A DNA stretch of 64,000 nucleotides from the NCBI GenBank assembly GCA_013397845.1, contig VZTG01000482.1, positions 1-64,000 of the forward strand. Direction: 5' to 3'. Positions 40,601 to 55,337 of the stretch are shown here, piece by piece. Origin of the DNA: Melanocharis versteri. Taxonomy: Eukaryota > Chordata > Aves > Passeriformes > Melanocharitidae. Positions within the stretch are counted from its first letter, which is position 1; each line of letters opens with the position of its first letter. The position numbers and the translations under genes are program-made. The notes under the pieces are model-generated. The model ran no database searches, was not told the DNA's origin, and saw nothing but the letters and a program-made list of their open reading frames with translations.

Positions 40601-43600
40601 CAGCTACACCAGGGGATGCTGCCTTCGGGTAGTACTTCTGATGAAGAATTTATGCTGTAACAATATTTTGGGTTATAGAAGTCTACAGCTGCACAAATTT
40701 ATGTAGAAAGGGGAAAGAAAGCACAAACATGTAATTTTTTAATTTGCAGGAAATTAGATTAATATATCCTAATAGTTAGGGGTAGATTTCTGAAGTATAT
40801 AAAATACAATATTTTTTTTTAATTTTTAAGTATAGGTAGATAATAAAAACTACAGTCATTGTCTAAAGCTCACAGCTGGTATATTTTCCTTCCATTTTCA
40901 AAAGACACCTGAGGTTTCCTTTTTGAGTTTATGTTTCAAAACTGATAAAACTCAGAGGGCTTTTTTCTTGCTGCAGTATTAATTTCATTTATGAAGAAAG
41001 CCAAGAGATCAAATATTGACCTGACCCAGGGAAAATATTGACAGTATAACTAGAAACTTTACCGGTTAAGGTGCAGATTGAGAACAGAAATCTCACACCC
41101 AGGGTGCACTGAAAGTTTAGAGGCAGCTTGAAGCTAATGTGCAGAGACAGGTTGTCTGGGTTAAGACCAAATGGGGAAAAGCTCTGCAAAACCAGAAGGA
41201 AAGAGGATGCATAACGCCTTTCTAAATTTTATTAGGCTTTGGGATATAGTCTTTGTTTTATAATACATAGCAAAGTGATTTATAGTCATGTAATAAAAGA
41301 GTGTTTAGAGGATTATTAATCTTCCCACCCTTCCAAACTTTAAGCCATCCATGTTGCTTTCAGAAGCCAAGATATGACCTGTTGTACAATTTGTTACATC
41401 TCACTGGTTTCCTTAAATATGCTTGACAGTGTGACCAGTAAAGTCCTAGACAATCCTGTAACTTTATTGGGTTGATGATTTCTAGATTGCGTTTTTGGTT
41501 TTTATTTATTTTTAAAATATGTAACTCTGCCAGTTTTTTTCTGCAGTACTGATGCCTTTTTTTGAAAAGACCAGTTTGGAGGGGATGGTAGTTGCTGCCT
41601 GGATGTTACTCCTTGCTTGGTCAGTAGGTCTAGGACGATCCTATTTCTTGGATGTCTTTCTCACTTGCTGTCTACCCGATCAGTCTCTGCTCCACACTGT
41701 ACACATATGTGGCACTCAGCAAACCAGGTCCTGGGTTTGCTCTTCTCTTTCCGCTTTGTCTCTTCAGAAGGGCTGAGACATCTCCTGTCTCATTTGCTAC
41801 TAAACTGAAAGCAACATAAAATGGCTAACAGTACTGTATGAGTATTGCATTACGTGATTTTTTTGGCTACCAATTACTTGTAGTGCAGTGATTATTAAGT
41901 AAAACCGATCTGCCTGAGGTCACAAAGCCAGGAATAGAGCACATATCTCCTGACTCCTGATCCAGTGACATGGCTGTTAATTCACACAATTTCTGCTTGA
42001 GTTCATTAAAAACCTTCTCCCACAGCTCTGCCTCCCTTAGCAGCCAAAATTTCTTCTTTTAATAGAAGAAAGGAGCTTCCTTTGGGACTGTAATTTCCCC
42101 CCACAGTGAAAAACTTATCCAGCTGAGAGTATGTGCTATCTTTTGAAGTACTGTTAGCCCTTTCTGACCTGAGAAACAAGGGGGAGGAGAACTAAACTCT
42201 TATATCTAAGCTTGGAAAGCACATCTAATACAGTCAGGGCATGTGTGCTAGACAGTTTTCATGTCTGAATGCTGTAGGTAATGTGCTTTAAAAGTTCTCC
42301 GAGATGATAACTCAATTTTTTATGTCAAAGATGATGTTCACTTCCCCTCCTAAGACAGCTAAACTCTTACACAGAACGGGAAAATTAGTCAGGTGTGGGG
42401 AGTGCGTGTGGTTTTGTTGATATTTTTATTTGTATGTATCTGGGGTGGTGGTTTTGTTGTGGGTCTTTTTGTTGTTTAAATTTGGGGAGTAGATTTTGAG
42501 GATAGCAGGGACCATTATGGTCTAGTCTGCTGCAGAAGTCACTGATACAGAACTTCATCCTGTAATTTCTTCATCGAACATATCATATGTGGCTGAATGT
42601 GTATTTTTAGGTAGATAGCCTTTCTTTATCTACTTAAATTAGTGCCTTGTGAGGACTAACCTTTTCACATGCCAAGTTGTTCCAACTCTTAAATATTAAT
42701 TATTGTCCTAATGGCTAAGAAATGGAAGTGTATGTACTCTCAGAAGAGAACAAACATATCTCACTACAGTAAGGATGGTCCAAACGTGAGCTAGATGCCA
42801 TTTGGTAACAAGTTAGAGTACACTTATATCTCTCTTCAGATGATGCACTATTTTAGAATTATTTAAATTAGAGTTTCATTATATTCATTTGCTTCCAGTG
42901 CTTCAAGGAATAATTCTGGGGAGAGTTGAGAATTTGTTTCAGCATACATTGTTATTCAAAAAAGATGAATCCTGTATGTTTTTGGATGAAGTCCTACCTA
43001 TGTTTTTAAAACAGTATTTTTAAAGCTTAAAATAAATCTTTTTGCAGTGTAACGTATTATTTATGCAAATATAGAAAAGAGTCTGTCTTAGTGTTCTCAA
43101 TTACATGTAACAAAACTTTCAATGGGAAGTGTTAGATATGTTCAGCTTGACTCTGGATCATCTTAAACCCCTTGGGACTTTGATTTTATATTCTGTAACC
43201 TTCTCCAAAGCTTTAATTTCAACACTGAAAACTAGTCACATGTAATAAAATATTATGTGGATGCTTTCCTTTACTCCCTGGGATCAAAAAATGTTTTATT
43301 TTTTTTCTAAGAGTTCTCAGGATAATGCTTTGAAAAGCTGCTACAGAAGCTTAGTGTTATAAGCTAAATAAAATTAAAGTGGGACTCTGTGCTGCGAGAT
43401 TTAAGTCAGTATTGTGATATGGAGTCCACAAGGTGTTGGAAGAGTTTGTAGTTGTAAGTGTCCAAGAAGCTGGGAGAAAGGAGAGGTGAAAGAGGAGTAA
43501 ATCCCCTCATTTCTGCAGATGTTTGAGCTATTGGATACAATAGTACTTTAACAGACTGTTCTTTCCCTCTATTCCAGGAGCAATGCCAGTGTGTGTAGGA

Positions 43601-46600
43601 ACAGGAAACTTGGCAGTCTCAGTTGTCTCTTTATTAGTACGCTGTGTCTCTTAACCTTTGTCTTGCCTACCTCAGAGGGCACCAGAATATGGAAATTCAT
43701 CAGAAATTCAGGAGTCTGGGTGCCCTAGAACCGGGTTTGAGTCAGTGCTATGTGCACGTGTGTGTTTTGCTGCTGCCTCTCCTTGAGGCATTCCATGTTA
43801 TACAAAGTAAAATGTCAACGGTTAATGATGTGTAAGACTAAAGGTAACTATCAAAAACTTGATCCCTGTCTTTTTCAGGTGCCTTTAACTTGGAGATGGT
43901 GAAATGCATAGAAAAGAGCGTACAATTGCAAACACAACATTCTTATTTCTCTGTGCTATTTAGACTGCCTAGATGAAGGACACAAACCCACACTGAACTT
44001 TAACTACCATGCTTTAGTGCACATGCTGAACAGGAATCATACAAGAATGGTGCCAGAGTAATTTCTGTGGAGCACGTGTATGTATAAATGCATATATACT
44101 ACAAAACAATCAGTTTATTGATGATTGCAATATAGCATGAAGATTGTATGCTATCTTCCTGGAACAGTGGTACTCGAAGGAGTCACTAAGAGAAAGGATA
44201 TGCATGTAGAGCATTTACAATATTGTTGTACGGACTATAACTTCTGAATGTGGACAGATTTTCTTCTTTGTGCATCTTACTGGTAGTTTTACCAGCTTAT
44301 TTTAAGACAGCCGTGATTAAGTTTAACACTGCTATTACCTAGTGAATGGGAAATCCTGCTCCGGACTTTGAAACAGACATTTTTCTCTCTGTATGTCTAT
44401 ACATTCTCTGTGTGGGAGTATATGTGCATGTATATATATCAGAACTTGTATATATATGTTTTTATTTCTATATTAGCTCAATGCGGCTTCACTACTTTTC
44501 CTTTACGATTTGTCTTATGAATCAGAATGGTATTTTGATTTTACAGAAGTCATCTTCATGTAGTCTGCCGAGCATTGGTGCCATGTTTTCCTGGAGTGTG
44601 ATTTTTTTATACCTATGTAGATACCTATAGCTATGTATATAGCCATATAAAATCAAACAACACCTACATAATTGGTAAATTCACAGAGAGAGAATGAGAT
44701 TCATGTAGCAATTTATCACAGATTTTGCCAGTGAAAAGGAGAAAGAGATGATCTTACCTCCAGCCATGGCTCTAATCTTTTCATGAAGGGAACTGTCAGA
44801 TGAGCTTTGATTCTTCCTATCTAATTGTGTCAAAGAGTTTGTATCCCGTTTCTGGCAAAGAATGAAAACTGTTAGTTTTTCTATAAATATATATGCATGA
44901 AAAAAGAAACAGCCTGACTTATGAGGATTATTTTTTGCTTTTCTTCTTACTCTTTCTTGAAATGTTCAGAGATCCCTATCGGTGTTCTGAGATGTTAAAT
45001 ATTGAACATCAGCAAGAACAGAACAGTAAGCCTCAAAATTGCTCAAAAATAAAAAAACCCCATATGGACAATGTAACTATTCTCATTTTACAGATCAGAA
45101 AGGTCTATCTTAAGGATTATGGATTTTACCTAAGGCTGTAGGGAATCCTGGCTGAGCCTGCAATTAAATGCAGCGTGTCTTGTGTGTCTTTTTCTAGTAT
45201 CTTATCTATGAAATGATGCTCACTTTTAACTCACAGTTCACCTACGGGTACAGTATATTGCGGTTCAAATAAGATAATTCTTGTGTGTGGATATGCTTTT
45301 TAACGCTCTGGTAGTAGGTGGGAAAGGCACATCAGAAAATGTGTGTGTAGCGGGGAGGAAGAGAGACGCATCCGTCTGTTGCAATGATACAGCATCTACG
45401 ACAATGTGCATTATTTGGAGAAAGAACCCATTAAGAACAGCAAGCTTGAAAGCCAAAACAAATGACAGGATATGTGAAGGATTAGTTGGATAGAGCATCT
45501 GTTATTAATACTGAACAGTACTTTTTGAAAACAAATGTGAAGCTTTAGCACGGTGGTGAGAATTAATTTTAATGCCCTTCCATGAAACAAAGTATGAATT
45601 AGACTCATGCTTTTCTTTATTTAGAAGTAATATTTTCAGTTCTTGCTTAATGTGAAGCCTGAACACAAATTCAGTCCTAAGTGGTGAAGTGATGCCTGGA
45701 ATGCTGGCTCTTTCTGGTCTCTAGAGGACAGCGTGTCTGGTACAGCACAGCAGATCCCTTCTTTTAGGGGCAGTTAATGACATGCTTGATCAAGGAAAGG
45801 CAGGCTGGCTAATGCTCCTCTATTGAGTAATAAGCAATGGAAAATTAGCAAGAAACTGTGTACGTTTGGAGAGATTTATTGATCTGATTTCCCTGCAGAA
45901 CTGATTTCTCCATGAAAGCAATCTACCTGTTCTCAGGACCCAAGGCATATACACTCAAAGTATAATTGAGTCTGGCAATTGTGGTAAATACAGATTGTTC
46001 TCAGGAGTCATTCTTAGGTGGCTCCAAAGCATGAGCACACCATATTGTGATTACTGTGTGTCTGTAGCAGACTGGGGTTTGAAGGGTTTCTAGAGTGCTT
46101 TTCTTCAAAATCTGCCATAATGATCCAGTCCTTCTTAGAATTTATTTGTCAGTCGACAGTGACAGTTGTGAATTTCACTGTTTATAACTATGGTGAATAT
46201 TAAAGGTTGGGTACATTTCATACTGAGGTCTGTGCAGTTTTCCCTTGATGACAAACACAAGTTTACCAACTTGTAATCATGTAACTTCTTCAACTGGAGA
46301 TCATGCAGAGAAAGGGTCAAGCTCAGCTATACAATAGAGATGTTCATTGCTACAGCCTGTACTCAGGTGACTCTTTATTTAACTTCGTAGCAGCAGCATT
46401 CATGGAAGGATCATAGACCACAATGAATAAGCATATCTTATAGGCATACTGACATTAAGGAGGAAAGGTGCCTTTCTCTATGCTAATACTGGGGAAGGAA
46501 AGACAGAGATTTATGTCGTTTACAGCATGAACTTCTCTGCTAAAAAAAAAAAGACTAAAAAATCCCATCTTTCTGCTTGACTTTATGCCTTGCATCATTG

Positions 46601-49600
46601 AAGTGCATTTGTACGTTGCGTGTTTGCTCAAGTCTCTGGCTGTCCTTCTGTGAAGTGAGCAGCAATTCTAACTTGTTAACTTGCAAGAGGAAAGGTCACT
46701 TCTCTGTTTCTGATTAGATGGCAGGTAAATGGGAAAGATGGATTGTTGGTGTGTGACAGGAAAAACCAAGTAGCATTTCTTAGCTGCTCATAGGCAGGCA
46801 GATGTATATGCAGAGCCACTGACTGTATTGCCTGGGTTCAGGGCATAGTGCTTGTGAATATCTGGAACCATTTTTGATCTTAAAGCTGCAGAATCCTCAT
46901 CCATGAGATGAGAGGGGCTGAGCTTTCCTCTCTGGGATATGGAGGGTGAAGAGCTGAGTGGCAGGAATGTGTCTTAGTTACTGGCTGCCTTGTGAGGAGG
47001 TGCAGTGCTCGAGTTACCCTGGTGCCCAAGGTCCTGAGTTAGGCTTTTGATGAAGGACAAGAATGTTTTACATGGCCTTGTAGTCCCTGTAAGTCCTAAT
47101 GTGGCTAGATTAATTGGATGGTGAGGAAAATTTGTCCATTAATTGTTTTTTTCTTATGTGAGTAATCTGGGAGTACTACTTGCTAGACTCCACGTGAGGG
47201 TATGTCTGGCTTCTCTGTTGGATAACACCTATCAGCTCAAGCCTAGAAATGCATACTGCTCCTATGAATAGGTTTCCTTAAGCAAAAGCACTACTGTTTT
47301 CTGCTGTCCTCTAGACCAGAGGAACAGGCAGTAGAGGAAAATTAGTTTGTGTTCTAGCACAATTCTGCTACACTTGGAGTTTTTTGAAGGTAAGACTGTA
47401 GAACTAATTTTTTCAAGTGAAAGTCATCACTGATATTTCCCACGTGTGTGTATGTGTCCACTTGGTTTTTGGGTTTTTTTTACCCTGCTTATAGGGCTTG
47501 TTCCCGTAAATCTTCATGTTTCCACTGACGTTGCTAGGGTGCTTTGTATGGGAACTTCGCAGAATTGCATCCTTTATGTCTTTTGAATTATAAATGAAGC
47601 AAATTGAAAATAGCATTCTTGCTTTTAAGCATTTCTCACGCACTAAGTTTTCCCTTTGGCTACTTCTTGTGGTTAATTCTGCCACCAATTAAGAAATAAA
47701 TGGAGGCAGCTACTGTCACTCGTACACAGAGGGATGTAAAAGCTGATTATTTCAGGATACATTTTAAAAACTCAGCTAGAGTACTGGTGTTGTTTTATAT
47801 TGTAATGATTAAAAGAAGGTTATTATAAAGTTATTTAAAGGAAAGACTAATTTCCTGTCTCAAAGAACTCTGTGTAAGAGGGGTGTGCTACTTTCCTAAC
47901 TTCTCCACGTTGTTCTGTTGTCCACTGTTTAACATCTTGAACCCTCAGACATGTTTCCCTGTGAATTTTCCTCTTTGTGAATATGTTTGAATAAACTTGA
48001 TTTATCTGCACTTTGTTTTTTGATATGTGCACTTCATAGCCCACAAAGCCCTGACATGATATTTTTTTCACTGTCAGTTGTGACTGAATGTTGAAGGAGT
48101 AAGGATTTTTTTTCTTGCTAGGTGAGTAAGTATATTGAATCAGCAGGAAAAAGTACATTTTTAATTAATTTTTAATTAATTTCCTATTTCACTAACATAA
48201 CCTTTCAAGCAAAATCCGAAAAGCTGTTTTTTAAGTAACACATGGAGAGAGCAGTTAAGTGTGCTTATGAAAGATTTTTGTGAGGCAAAACCACTACTTT
48301 CCCAGCTGGGATCTGCTTTCAAAATATAAATATATCAGAGACACAGAAAAAAAAGCATTTCTCGTATGACAGCAGCAGCAAGCAGGGGGTCTCAGACCAT
48401 TTGCTGGTGAACAAGATTACATATCATAAAGCTGTCATGAGTTGGCACTAATTTGACAGTTTGTTGGCTCAAGAGACTCTAGCTCTGTGAATGCAGGGGA
48501 TAGAAATGTCTCTGTGATGCCATGAGGTTCATGTGGAGGGCATTGATGAATGGCAGACAAATTGGATTCTTAAGTAAAGTTGTCTTGTGCTGGGGGTGGA
48601 GGGAGCATGTTAAACCTGACAAATTTTGGTTGCAAAATGTATAATGGAAGACAGTGGGAGAATGAAGATGTCTTAGAAGTTGAAATATATGGATTTTTGT
48701 TATTCTGTATCTCTTTGGTGGGCCAATTTTAAATATTTTAACCTTTAATTAGTCCCCATACTTTGCGACTTTACAGAGCTTGACATCTTTTCTACCAGTC
48801 AAAACTTATTAGCTATAACTGATAAGTTTGGGCAATATGCAGGCTATTCTTTTTATCTCAGAATAAATGATGGGGGAGAGAGTGTGTATGTGTGTGTCTC
48901 TGGGAAAGAAAATACACGGATAGATATCAAGGGGACTCTTATGGGGAAAAAGTGATGGGTAGACAACAAGGAGGATAAATGTGGGGAAGAAAGAAACGTT
49001 CATGGGCAAACCTTTGAAAAACAAAACTTCTTTTGCCAGGACTGTGTTTTCAAGGAATATCAGTAGAATGTTTCAAAAGCCATTTTACCATGCTTTCCTG
49101 ACCATTAGTGAAATAATCACTAAAATATTTGCTAATGCATTTGTTGCAGTTTCCCGCAAAGTGCCTCATTCATGTTACTCTTGGGCTTATTCTCAGCCTT
49201 GCTTACTAATCTGTATGGAAAACTGGGAACATTCAATGTGAATTTCTCAATTTTTTAAAGGTGCATGCAGAACTGGAGCTTATTTTTGAAAACAAAAACC
49301 CCAAATAAGCTCAAAAAATGTTGTATAGCTTTTGCACACCTTAACTAAAGTAATTCAGATTATATTTTCACAGATAATATTTTCTTTGAGATCCGCACAC
49401 ATGAAGTTGTATGTAATGTAAGCTTAGCATGGCTGCAGACATTTTTAGCAAGCACTGGAGACAGTGCTTATTCACAGTTTGGTCATTTTTCTTTGATGCA
49501 TTGATTTTAAAATTGTTTTGGTTAGTTGTTCAGTCAGACAAGCAAGAAATGAAACTATCTGTTTTTAAAGATATGATATTTGTATTTTTTTCATTGTCTT

Positions 49601-52317
49601 CATGCTGTGCTATTTTGTACATAGTTTGCCTACAACCACTGGGCAAATCATCAGTCTGCTCTGTATTGTCGTCTGCCCTTAATTAAGTATTGACTGGATG
49701 TGCTGGTTTAACAGCATAAACTTGCACTGAGAACAAGACAATCTAATTTGCACACGGAAACTCAGTCTCACATAGTTTAAGGCACCTGTATAGAGTGTAA
49801 TAACATATATGGACTCATTTTAGGCACAAGTATTCCATGTGCACCCTAAACAGGTTTGTCAGGCAATGTAATCCTAAACCAGGACACAGGCTTAGGTATG
49901 TGGGTTGTTACAGTGACCATATCTTTGTAGAATATTTATTTTCACGCCCTAGAGAACTAGATAGAATTATTTCGGAGATGTTTCAAGGCCAGTGATTGTG
50001 CTTGCTTTCAAACACAGCCAGTGTGAGCAACTGAATTTCTATAGTAAATCTATATGTTATTTCAAGAGTGGTTACATAACTGAAGCAAATGGAAAAATTA
50101 CTGAGTGACTGGAGAGGTCTCATGCAGATGCAAGGAAAGTTCATCTCCACTGAATCTGCTGAATCTTCTTTGCTAGCAGCCTGAAATTGCATAAAAATCT
50201 AGGCCGAGGTTTGTAACCCAGAAAAGATGAAGGAAACTTAATAAAAATCTATTTAATCAGGTTTAGGAGAAAAGTGCTTTGCCCAGTTTTATCTCTCTTT
50301 ATCTATACATAATAAAATGGAGACTACCTAGACTAGTCTCAGAAAACCAAGCCTGGGGCAGAGTTGTTGGAACCTCTCTATCGTTAGTCTCTGGTAGGAA
50401 GATTGCATTTCAAAGTGTTGGGGAGTTACAGATCTCTGCATAGGCCAGGGTCTCAACCTGACGCTTGGACCAGAAGGGAACCTCCAGCCCAGGCACGTAT
50501 GTGGGGGTTGTCTCTGTTCAGCAGGAAAGTTATGTGCAGTTATTGATTCTCTATTCCTTTCAGTGTCTGACGTGCTGAGGTGAGGAACACAAAAAGGGCA
50601 ATTGTTTGTGCCTGTTCAGTGCCTAAGAAAATCTGTGTTTAAGGTGCATTGAGTTGCTACCAGGACTAAGAAATAATGGAAGTTAAAAATCAATATTTTG
50701 CTTAATTTATATTCCCCCAGCTTCCTCTGAATCATTGAAGTGAATGAAGGGACTGCTCTCCCATCAGGAGTGGCTGCTCACTTTTCCCATCAGTCTGTAC
50801 TGGCTTTTTGGTTTTGATAACCATGAGGTGAAGTTAGCAGTTACAGCACAATTATTCAGTAATGCCATAGGGTTTAATTTATGACTTGATGTATGTAGAT
50901 AATTATTAGAAAAAGGCTAAAATGTGATCTGTATTTTGAGGTACTTAGACTCCTTCCAGAGTAAAGGAACAACAAAGAATAAGAACTGACTCTGTACCTC
51001 TTCTCACAGAACAGGTCTCACAGACAGAGGTACCTAATCTTAAACACAATCTTGGCTCAACTGTCTCTATGTTTAAACTTGAACAACAAAACCTCAAGCC
51101 TGTAATAATAAAACAGTTTGGGATTATGAGTCCAAGAGAAAAGACAAAAGAAATTGTATTATGTTTTCCAAGAGAGTCCTGAAAAAACCAGATTGATTTA
51201 TAGTCACACTACAGGATGTCTTGCGCCAAAGTTATTTCACTAACAAAAATCACCACTTATGGGAAGTGAAACAATAGGTGTAAACTACTGAAGGCAGGCT
51301 GCTGCTTATTTGCCCACATGGCTACATCTCTTTGTTTGTCTGTGTTGCAATAAAGATGAACTTCAAATGGAAAAGCACAGTAGTTTCTAGGCAACGGCTT
51401 AAGTAAACAGGGCTACATGCTGACAATTGGTCACTTGGTAGTAATAGGATATGAATGACACCCTGTGTAAAATGCCCTGTTCTTAGTTAGCTAAACGTTT
51501 TGAGCCATAAAAAAGAAAAGGCAGAACAATCTGTTCTAGACAATGCATGGGAAGTGATCTTCCTTTGAAAACAATTAGAGATAAAAATCCTTTTTATTCC
51601 TGAAAGGTACAGAGCTGGGATCAGGGGTGTTTGCCATCTTCACAAGCCTGTGTTTGGGCTCTACCTTTTGCAATATTGTGGATCTGCAACAAGACACAGA
51701 AATTGTTTCCAGGTGGAGGCAGTTGTTTTAACACCATTTCTTTGCTCAAGTGTCTGGATGGGGACCTGAAGTAAAACTGTGACACCTTGGTATGGTGAAC
51801 TGATTCTCAATCTGGTGAGAGACTCTTGCTTGGGATATGATAAGATGAATACACTTACCTGGGACAAAATGTATAAGAACCTACCAGGGAAGACGCACAG
51901 CAATAGTACTCTGAGGAAATGCCTGAAAATTAGTATACAAGCTTGAATATCCAGGTTTGAAAGCTGTCCCTGTCTTGGTTGTGGTCCCAGTGTCTTTGTG
52001 AGAGGAGATAAACAAGTTACTGAGTACAAATAAGAGACAAGAATGAAACAACACATGGGTTTGGCTCTTCTTTTCCTACCAGGAAAATCGAGAGTCCAAA
52101 CTTGCCATGCAAAATTCCAGAAGAGACCTTGGTTTCTCAGCAAGACACAAAATTCAACAGATGGAGATGGTTGCCTACTGAGCTACTCTATGAAGGGAGT
52201 TAGTAAGCCAAATGAGCTGCATACCTACACACTAAAACTTATTTCCATCCCAGAAGATGTCCAAAATATAGATTTTTTTTTTTTTAAACTGAGAATCTCA
52301 CAGTGTTTTAACTAATA
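31636..52317. other. Intergenic region, no recognisable gene
   Basis: About 20.7 kb, AT-leaning and low in recognisable repeats. Open frames such as 32,556-33,047 (plus) and 51,661-52,143 (minus) give proteins without any motif I know and are judged to be chance. Short features: a CR1-tail-like phrase near 34,405-34,440, an inverted repeat at 36,328-36,353, a duplicated AATTAATT run at ~48,157-48,182, and TA-rich stretches near 44.4 kb. Confidence 0.6.
36328..36353. repeat. Short inverted repeat (8-bp arms)
   Basis: TTAACCTC and GAGGTTAA flank a 10-base loop. It could form a hairpin, but an 8-bp arm is near what chance gives in 64 kb. Confidence 0.4.
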
Positions 52318-52413
52318 ATGAAAAACCAACCAACCAAAAAAAACCCCCCAAAAAACCACCAAATAAAACAAATAACCAATGACCCAAGAAACCCTAACAA
52401 AACCCCCACACCA
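52318..52413. repeat. A/C-rich low-complexity tract
   Basis: About 95 bases almost without G or T on the plus strand: CCAACC units, then alternating runs of A and C. The complementary strand is therefore G/T-rich with runs of up to six G. A weaker tract of the same kind lies at ~54,145-54,202. Confidence 0.85.
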
Positions 52414-55310
52414 CTATAGCAAAATACTAAGTTATTTAACAGTTTTCTTTTGTGAAACAGGATTGACTAGTTATGTGCACAATATTCAGGTTGCTGCTGT
52501 TTTCCTCCTTGCCTCTGTCTGGTGAAGGCTCTGCCCCCATCCTCACTGGAGCTGTGCTGTGTCTGACTGGAGGCTGTTTTGTGTGGAGGTATTATCAATA
52601 TCTCCTGCTGAAGTAGGCCTGTTCTCTAAGGATTCAAAAAAGGTAAATGGAAAAGGAGTAGGGGGCATTTCGTGAGCCATAGGAGGAAATCTGTTCTTGT
52701 AGTGATGAGTCTTATAAAGTCACTTCTGAATATATTCAGAACAAGAGTTTTTTTCTTTTTTCGGTGAGTGTTCTCATTACTAGGATATCCTAAAAATGAA
52801 TTAATGGACCAATGTCACTGGGGTTGAAGTTGGTCGATAAACCTTACTTATATTATGGAGTTAAACTTATTCAGTGTGCTGTGGGAATATCTGCTAGGCC
52901 AGGCCCTCAGTTAAAATATCTAGAAATACTTTGCTTGATGTGTCTTAAGAAGATAGAAATATGAAGTTCTGGATCCTTTGATCTTCCTTACCTACCTGAT
53001 GTGTGTGTGCAGAAGCTAAGCCCTAGGCAGATGGGCAATTTGAAATGTTGGAAACCAACTTATCGGAGGAGTTTAGGCAGTAAGTGAACATGAGCCTATG
53101 ATTATAATTTTGGCTTAGGTTCGTACATTGCAGTAACTCCAACTTTCAAAACAAAAGTCCCTCTTGGATCTCAGCCTTGGTTTGTTTTGTACCTCAGTGT
53201 TCTGTGCATGAAGAGGACAGGAATGATGCAGATTTTGTGGTGGTCAAAGCCATGCAAGAAGGAAGCTATGATAAATATGAACATTTTGACTAATGAATTT
53301 TAAATGATGGAAAGGAATTGTTTTTAAATGTTACCTATAATGGCAAATCTTTGCAAGGCCTTGGATACAATAGGGAAATATTCATTCTGTTATGCTCACC
53401 TATCCCAAACCAAAAATGAAGTCATAGAACAACAGCAGTTGCAACACATCATTAAAATAAACTTTGGGCCAACAGGTGACTTGCACCACAACTTTAAATT
53501 ATACTTGTTATCTGGTTCCTTTGTGATTGGATAAGTTCTTCACTGGCTCTGAGATGCTGTTAGTGCTTAGAAGGTAATTATGCTGTTATTAGAAAAAAAT
53601 GCATGGGTGGGGTATCAGGAAGAAGCAATTTTGCTTAATTTACCGCTTATATTGTCATCCTCTTCTCAGTAACTAACCATGCAGATCACCACCCCCCCTC
53701 ACTGTTCTTAGTCAGCTCTGCTTACATCTGTGCTGGGTGTTAAACATCTCTTCTGGCTGTTATCTCCTCTTAGGCTGCACAGGATCAAACCTTGAAAGTT
53801 CAAGGCATTCCATCTGCCTTCTGTTAATTACCACTTCTATTCCTTATGATTCTGCTTCTTTCTAGGGGAGGTTTTTTAATATTGCTTGTAAAGGACAATT
53901 TTCTCTAGTAAGATATGTAAGCACAAGGCATGTATTGATCTTTTCATGACCTTTTCTAGTAATAACATGTGAGATGTACTGCTACCTTCAAAGAACAGAG
54001 TGCATTTTCTCAATATCATGGAAGATTAAATATTGCACTGTGAAATGTATAGTTCTTTTAAAGGCATGTAAATACTTTTTATGGCACTTGATAACTTTAG
54101 ACAAAGATGTGGGTGTAGAAAGCAAAAGAAACATCATAAATTTGAAAAAAAACCCCAGCCATGACAAGCCAGCAAAACAATCCAACCAAACATTCAACCC
54201 CCATCACTTATAACACAATTTTGAGTGTTTTTACTCATAAAACCTGACAGTAATGCTAATAAGTTTAGTAGGATTACAAATACTGTACTACCAAAAAATA
54301 CATGTGTATTTTTACTTATTAACCACATATTTCTTGTAAGAAAACCAGGCACTGGCTAGGGAAGTCGCAGGCTAATATCACTCATGAAATCTGCTAGGGG
54401 TGCTCTGTAAAGGCAGCATGAGCCTCTTTCCACATCTAATTGTTTTATTTCCATTACTGCTGACATCCTTGTGCTGATGATCAGTGGTGAATGCTAGATC
54501 ACAAGGCAGCTGTGGGCTTACTACAGAATTGGAAGCTCCCTGTGGGAAGCTGAGGGACATGCCTGCACTTAGGCTTTGTTGATGTGCTTTGTCATGTATT
54601 GTTGATGCTCCAGAACCAGGCTAAAACTGCTGGGTTGTTGCAGGAGCACTGCATTCATCCTAGAAACCTGGTCTGAATAGCTGAGCACTTTGCCCTGTGA
54701 CTGTCTGAATTTCCTTGCTTTAGCGGTGATGCAGCTTGTCTTTCTGCTTGGATTTGTTAGCTCCAGTCTCACAAGGGTTTTAGATGCAGCTAGGCACGGG
54801 TGAATAATTAATTTAAGTATTTTAATTCTCCACATTTCTGTTGTTCTTTGCTTTTTCCCTTTACTCCTGATTTTTGTCTTTCCATCCACCAACCAAATGG
54901 ATGAACCCAAAACTCGGAGCAATGAGCCAGCAGGAAGGTATGGTTCCTTAGAGACAGGTCTGGAAAACTTTATCTGAGAGGTTTCTGTGAAAACTCATTA
55001 TCTCCATGTGTGCAGGGAAGGAGGACAGTGCCTTCAGAAAAGAAATCTCTAGAAACAACTTGTATTCTACTGCACTACTTCTAATCACACCCTACAATGT
55101 GTTAAGACCTCAGAAAGCCAAGTATCATCTTACCCTGATTTACATCTGGTCTCTCTTCAGGCAATTGACCAGAAAAATGCTGAAAAATATTCAGCTGATG
55201 AAATACGTATTTCTCAGCCTCAGCACTTAGAGCTTCCTCTGAAAACAAACTAGGGAGAGCTGCCTTGGTGAGCAGATCCACTGCACAATAGTCACTGCTA
55301 AAGATATAGA

Positions 55311-55337
55311 TCTAATTAGGATGTAGTCCTAATTAGA
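55311..55337. repeat. Perfect inverted repeat of two TAATTA sites
   Basis: Arm TCTAATTAGGA, five-base spacer TGTAG, then the exact reverse complement TCCTAATTAGA. Each arm carries the homeodomain core TAATTA. It could be a paired homeodomain site or a small hairpin; function is unknown. Confidence 0.6.

Noticed and set aside
51661..52143. 160-codon minus-strand frame, considered as a retroviral remnant
   Set aside because: No protease, polymerase, envelope or LTR signature could be recognised, and no terminal repeats were found.
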